Below are positions 60,156 to 64,000 of a stretch of DNA of 64,000 nucleotides, piece by piece. Each line of letters starts with the position of its first letter. The first letter of the stretch is position 1. Both the position numbers and the translations under genes were made by a program. Source of the DNA: Prochlorococcus sp. AG-388-A04 (GTDB lineage: Bacteria; Cyanobacteriota; Cyanobacteriia; PCC-6307; Cyanobiaceae); NCBI GenBank assembly GCA_003279935.1, contig QCGL01000004.1, forward strand, positions 1 to 64,000, written 5' to 3'. A model generated the notes under the pieces. That model saw only the letters and a program-made list of their open reading frames with translations. It was not told the DNA's origin and did not search any database.

Positions 60156-61751
60156 ATGAAAATAAATAAAAGCAAAATCTTTGAAATAAGGAATCTAAAT
60201 GTCAAATATGGTCCTTATCAGAAATCTACCATAAAAAATTTTAAATTAGATTTATTTAAAGGAGATCACTTAGCAATAATAGGTCCTTCTGGATGTGGTA
60301 AAACAACATTTGCAAAAACAATTGTAAATATGCTTCCTCAGGGATCAATTACTCAAGGATTTATAAAAATATCTGGAGAAGATCTAACTAAAATTGATAA
60401 AAAACAAATTCAATTATTTAGAAGAAATAATTTTGGATTTATTTATCAAGATTCCATAAAAAAACTTAATCCTTTAATGACAGTTGGAGATCATTTAAAA
60501 GAATTATTAAAAACACACTTTCAAAACTATCCCCCTTTAATTATTAAAGATTTAGTAGAAGAAAATTTTAGAAAAGTAGGAATAGATATTGAAAGATTAG
60601 ATTCATTTCCCCATCAATTTAGTGGGGGAATGAGACAAAGAGTTTCAATTGCAATGGCTTTAGCTTTGAAACCTAAAATATTAATAGCAGATGAACCTTC
60701 AACCAGTCTGGACTCTAAGACTAGTTTTGAAGTAATGGATCAAATTCTTTGTTTATGTGAGGAATCTGGAACCACTTTGATTTTGATTAGTCATGACATT
60801 AATCTTGCAGCAAAGTGGTGTAAAAAAGTCGTGATAATGGATCAAGGATCAATTCAGGAGCAAGGAAATATAAAAGAAGTTTTTAAATCACCTAAATCAA
60901 AAATAGGAGAGAAATTGGTAAATGCAGCAAATATATCTTTGAAGCCAAGAAAAATAGTTACCTCTATAAATGATGTTGTTTTAGAGGTTAATAATTTAAG
61001 ACATTGGTATAAATTAAATTCTTCAATTTTCCGACCCAAATGGAATAAGGCTTTAAAAGAAGTCAGTTTTAAATTGTATCGAAATGAAGTCCTTGGAATT
61101 GTTGGATCTTCTGGGAGTGGAAAAAGTACTTTATGTAGAGCTTTAATAGGACTCTTGAAGATGAGAGGAGGTGAAATCAAAGTTTATGAAAGAAATTCAG
61201 AATTACATAAAAAAAAGTCTAATAACTTTAAAAATATACAAATAATTTTCCAAGATCCTTTTTCAAGTTTAAATCCAAAAATGAAAATCAAAAATATTTT
61301 GAAGGATATATTTTTAATTCAAAAAATATCTAATAATTATCAAATTAAAAATGAGATTAAACTAATTTTAAAAAATTTAAATCTACCTTCAGATCCTGAA
61401 TTCTTAAACTCCTACCCCAATCAATTGTCTGGCGGTCAATTACAAAGAATTTCAATTGCAAGATCATTATTACTGAAACCAAAAATCCTCATCTGCGATG
61501 AAAGTGTAAATATGTTAGATGCATATGTAAAAGTTGAAATACTAGATTTACTTAGAAAGATACAAGAAAAAATGGATTTAACTATAATTTTTATTACTCA
61601 TGATTTAGGAATTGCAAAGAAATTTTGTAATAGATTGTTAGTTATGAATTATGGACAGATTATTGAAGAAGGCGATTCAGATACAGTTTTTTCTTGTCCT
61701 AAGAATAATGTTACAAAAGCTTTAGTAAATAGCTCTCTAAACCTTAATTGA
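60156..61751 (+). CDS. Two-domain ABC transporter ATPase (oligopeptide/nickel type)
   Basis: Both nucleotide-binding domains are fused in 531 residues, as in YejF-type proteins. NBD1: GPSGCGKTT, signature FSGGMRQRVS, Walker B ILIADEP. NBD2: GSSGSGKST, signature LSGGQLQRIS, Walker B ILICDES. Sequence resembles Dpp/Opp-type importers (HRxxxxP-like end regions such as VFKSPKSKIGEKLV). No permease or binding protein is nearby, so the partner membrane subunits must be elsewhere. ATG start; it overlaps the RluD-like gene by 15 bases tail to tail. Confidence 0.9.
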   Translation: MKINKSKIFEIRNLNVKYGPYQKSTIKNFKLDLFKGDHLAIIGPSGCGKTTFAKTIVNMLPQGSITQGFIKISGEDLTKIDKKQIQLFRRNNFGFIYQDSIKKLNPLMTVGDHLKELLKTHFQNYPPLIIKDLVEENFRKVGIDIERLDSFPHQFSGGMRQRVSIAMALALKPKILIADEPSTSLDSKTSFEVMDQILCLCEESGTTLILISHDINLAAKWCKKVVIMDQGSIQEQGNIKEVFKSPKSKIGEKLVNAANISLKPRKIVTSINDVVLEVNNLRHWYKLNSSIFRPKWNKALKEVSFKLYRNEVLGIVGSSGSGKSTLCRALIGLLKMRGGEIKVYERNSELHKKKSNNFKNIQIIFQDPFSSLNPKMKIKNILKDIFLIQKISNNYQIKNEIKLILKNLNLPSDPEFLNSYPNQLSGGQLQRISIARSLLLKPKILICDESVNMLDAYVKVEILDLLRKIQEKMDLTIIFITHDLGIAKKFCNRLLVMNYGQIIEEGDSDTVFSCPKNNVTKALVNSSLNLN

Positions 61752-62705
61752 TTTTTTTAAGACTCTCAATAATTTCTGAAATTCTTGGGGTAATTCTGCT
61801 TCAAATTTCATTTCTTCTCCATTTATAGGATGAAAAAGTCCTAGCTCTACAGCATGTAAAGCCTGACCATCCAATTTGCAAGGAAGCTTTTTACATCTTC
61901 CATATAAAGGATCACCTAGAATGGGATGATTTATATGTGCACAATGAACTCTTATTTGATGAGTTCTTCCAGTATCTAGTTTGAAGCTCATTAATGAATA
62001 ATTACCTAATCTTTCTAATAATTTCCAATAAGTACATGCATATCTCCCGGAATTTTCATCAACTACCGCATACTTCAATCGATTTAGTTTATCTCTACCT
62101 ATATGCCCAACAATTTTACCTTCTGAAGTATTTGGGACTCCATGAATTACCGCAATATAGTTTCTTGAAGCGATTTTTTCTTTTATTTGTATTTGAAGGT
62201 TGACAAGTGATTCTTGGCTTTTTGCTACAACCATACAGCCAGAGGTGTCCTTATCTAATCTATGAACTATCCCAGGTCTTAATTTGCCATTTATTCCGGG
62301 TAAATCTTTACAGTGAAAGAGTAGTCCATTTACTAAGGTGCCTGATTTATGTCCTGGAGCTGGATGGACTATGAGTCCTGATTGTTTATTAATTACAATA
62401 ATGTGTTCATCTTCAAAAAGGATATTTAAGTTCATCTTTTCTGGCTTTAAATATATGAGAGGTTCTGGAGGAGGCATCCAAATTTGTATATTATCTCCTG
62501 TTTTTAGTGGGGTTTTAGCTTTTGCAGTTTTGTAGTTAACAAGAACTAATCCCGCATTTATAAAATGTTGTATTCTTGCTCTACTCTGTTCAGGCCTCTT
62601 GCTTACTAGCCACCTATCGAGTCGCATAGGAAGGGACATTTCATAAGTAATTTCTATTAATTCACCTTCTCCTACTCCAAAAGAGTTTTTATTACTTGAG
62701 TTCAT
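61737..62705 (-). CDS. rluD: RluD-family pseudouridine synthase
   Basis: Pseudouridylates large-subunit rRNA. The 322-residue protein has an N-terminal S4 domain (MRLDRWLVSKRPEQSRARIQHFINAGLVLVN, about 27-57) and a catalytic domain with IVHRLDKDTSG (active-site Asp) and TGRTHQIRVH. RluD is the best match, but RluC cannot be excluded by eye. Its ATG overlaps the rbgA stop as ATGA. Confidence 0.85.
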   Translation of the reverse strand: MNSSNKNSFGVGEGELIEITYEMSLPMRLDRWLVSKRPEQSRARIQHFINAGLVLVNYKTAKAKTPLKTGDNIQIWMPPPEPLIYLKPEKMNLNILFEDEHIIVINKQSGLIVHPAPGHKSGTLVNGLLFHCKDLPGINGKLRPGIVHRLDKDTSGCMVVAKSQESLVNLQIQIKEKIASRNYIAVIHGVPNTSEGKIVGHIGRDKLNRLKYAVVDENSGRYACTYWKLLERLGNYSLMSFKLDTGRTHQIRVHCAHINHPILGDPLYGRCKKLPCKLDGQALHAVELGLFHPINGEEMKFEAELPQEFQKLLRVLKKSIKV

Positions 62706-63568
62706 ATTGGCACTTCCAAAGCAATCTTTCCTAGCTTTTGATTGCGATAATCTTCTAATAATTTGTGAGCCATTCTTCTCTTATCACCTGAGGTATGTTT
62801 CAAGGCTACAAGATCAATCCATTCATGAGGGCTATCAAAGTTCTTTAATATATCAACTCCATATCTATCAGATATCTTTGAAAGTGAAATTTTCGCATTT
62901 TTATCTTCTTTTAATTTGAAAATTATTTTTATAAATTCAATAGCAACACTTTCTATTTCATAAGCAGCCTCTCCTATATCATCGCAAAGTGCAAGATTTA
63001 GAGCCGATTTTTGATTCTCTAAATTAGGGGGTATAACACCGGGGGCATCAAGCAAATCTATCCCACTGTCTAATCTGATCCATCTAAGATTACGTGTTAC
63101 TCCAGCTTTCCTAGCGCTTTCAACAACTTTTTTATTGGCGATTCTATTTATTAATGCAGATTTTCCTACATTAGGAAAACCGAGGGTAAGTGCTCTGATA
63201 GGCCTAACCTTCATTCCTCTAGATAACCTTCTGTTATCAATTGATAATCGGGCTTCCTTAGCAGATTTACAAATTTCTTTAATTCCTTTACCATTTTTTG
63301 CATCACACCAAAGAGGATATATATTATCTTTTTTAAACCACTTGTTCCAATTAGTTATAGTTTCTGTAGTTATCATATCCGCACGATTTATCACAAGGAT
63401 ATGTTTTTTGTTTCTAATCCATTGATTAAGATGAGGATGACCTGTTGATAAAGGGATTCTTGCATCTCTAACTTCTATAACTAAGTCTACTCTATTTATA
63501 ACTTCAGTTAGTTTTTTTTCGGCTTTAGCAATATGGCCTGGGTACCATTGAATTTTAGGTATTTCCAA
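62702..63568 (-). CDS. rbgA: Ribosome biogenesis GTPase RbgA (YlqF)
   Basis: Circularly permuted GTPase assisting late 50S assembly. The 288-residue protein starts IQWYPGHIAKAEKKL; G4 (INRADM) comes before G1 (GFPNVGKSALINRI) and G3 (DAPGV), the permuted order. The C-terminal domain ends RRMAHKLLEDYRNQKLG. The start is TTG at 63568, with no ATG before the conserved WYPGH. Coupled to the RluD-like gene, both leftward. Confidence 0.93.
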   Translation of the reverse strand: MEIPKIQWYPGHIAKAEKKLTEVINRVDLVIEVRDARIPLSTGHPHLNQWIRNKKHILVINRADMITTETITNWNKWFKKDNIYPLWCDAKNGKGIKEICKSAKEARLSIDNRRLSRGMKVRPIRALTLGFPNVGKSALINRIANKKVVESARKAGVTRNLRWIRLDSGIDLLDAPGVIPPNLENQKSALNLALCDDIGEAAYEIESVAIEFIKIIFKLKEDKNAKISLSKISDRYGVDILKNFDSPHEWIDLVALKHTSGDKRRMAHKLLEDYRNQKLGKIALEVPI

Positions 63569-63793
63569 TTGATTAAATCCAACAAGTTTTACGAGTAAAC
63601 CTTTTGATTCTTATTAATTTCAAAAGTAATTACATTTAATATTAATGTAAACATTAAATATTTTTTATTTTTATAAATTTTATATTTCTACCTAATTTTT
63701 AAAATTTATTAAGGCATAAGTAACACTTAGTACTTTTTAACCCAATAAGCTCAAATTAACGTTAGGGTTTCATGGTAAAAATAGGATGTTTTA
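63569..63793. promoter_or_regulatory. rbgA/pgk divergent spacer with inverted repeats
   Basis: About 225 bases of AT-rich spacer. It holds three ACATT/AATGT half-sites: TACATT-N7-AATGTA at 63631-63649 and, overlapping it, TTAATGT-AA-ACATTAA at 63642-63657, followed by T-rich sequence. This could be an operator for the pgk or rbgA promoter; AT-rich background limits confidence. No RNA gene is visible. Confidence 0.3.
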
Positions 63794-64000
63794 ATGTCGA
63801 AGTTGTCTCTTTCCAGTCTTGATAAGTCTAAATTAGAAGGAAAAAAAGTTCTTGTAAGGGTTGATTTTAATGTCCCATTAAATGATAGTGGTCAGATTAC
63901 TGATGATACTAGAATAAGAGCAGCAATTCCTACGATAAAATATCTTATAAATAATTCGGCAAAAGTTATATTAGCTGCTCATTTTGGAAGACCTAAAGGG
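63794..64000 (+). CDS. pgk: Phosphoglycerate kinase, N-terminal part (cut by window end)
   Basis: Calvin cycle and glycolysis kinase interconverting 3-phosphoglycerate and 1,3-bisphosphoglycerate. Only the first 69 codons are present. They read [29 protein letters not shown], with [15 protein letters not shown] and HFGRPKG at the cut edge, the standard PGK N-terminal sequence. ATG start; the gene continues past position 64000. Confidence 0.95.

Overview
The window is about 64 kb of strongly AT-rich, gene-dense chromosome from a marine picocyanobacterium. The best fit is a high-light-adapted Prochlorococcus. The evidence is the gene content (NDH-1 subunits, ycf3, ycf29, ycf34, chlM, phytoene synthase/desaturase, RpaA, RpaB, RbcR, phylloquinone genes), very short spacers, many 1-17 bp gene overlaps, frequent TTG/GTG starts and low G+C. 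About 68 protein genes are supported. I see no tRNA, rRNA, CRISPR array, insertion sequence, prophage gene or attachment site. No stretch over 300 bases lacks a gene.

Layout: (1) 255-7789: response regulators rpaA and rpaB bracket holB, tmk, a copper-type P-ATPase, ycf3 (photosystem I assembly) and radA. (2) 7790-11786: a lipid block, plsX-fabH-fabD-plsC, directly downstream of rpaB; PlsX carries an unusual repeat extension. (3) 11791-14411: tsaB-like, ycf34, cca and an RRM protein. (4) 14412-19576: carotenoid genes crtB and crtP, then ndhM with a DUF3172-like membrane protein, rbcR, and an NnrU-family gene that looks like 15-cis-zeta-carotene isomerase. (5) 19610-32353: ndhF, ndhD, scpA, a sugar nucleotidyltransferase, metF, a small PedR-like regulator, then a leftward run gltA-ndhA-ndhI-ndhG-ndhE-nadK-CYTH. 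(6) 32433-40807: an unrecognised secreted protein, rhodanese, trpB, SUI1, cysC, purE, chlM, a Ycf29-like regulator, cysteine desulfurase and rsmH. (7) 40846-47080: ndhH and five phylloquinone genes (thioesterase, menE, menC, menA, menF). (8) 47073-64000: gshB, grxC, prfB with a programmed frameshift, ybeY, dgkA, pabA, a metallo-beta-lactamase-like protein with altered metal site, hisC, argS, nadC, mnmE, spoT, a two-domain ABC ATPase, an RluD-like synthase, rbgA and the start of pgk.

Functionally the window is dominated by photosynthetic electron transport and its cofactors. Eight NDH-1 genes (M, F, D, E, G, I, A, H), the phylloquinone pathway, carotenoid and chlorophyll enzymes and a photosystem I assembly factor lie together with five regulators that control light or carbon responses in cyanobacteria (RpaA, RpaB, RbcR, PedR-like, Ycf29-like).

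I found no obviously new multi-gene system. The observations most worth a second look are the 11-/22-residue repeat extension on PlsX, the carotene isomerase assignment with a possible RbcR operator beside it, the RF2 frameshift site, an scpA gene with no standard start codon, the degenerate metallo-beta-lactamase-like protein, and head-to-head ycf34/cca genes whose start regions overlap.
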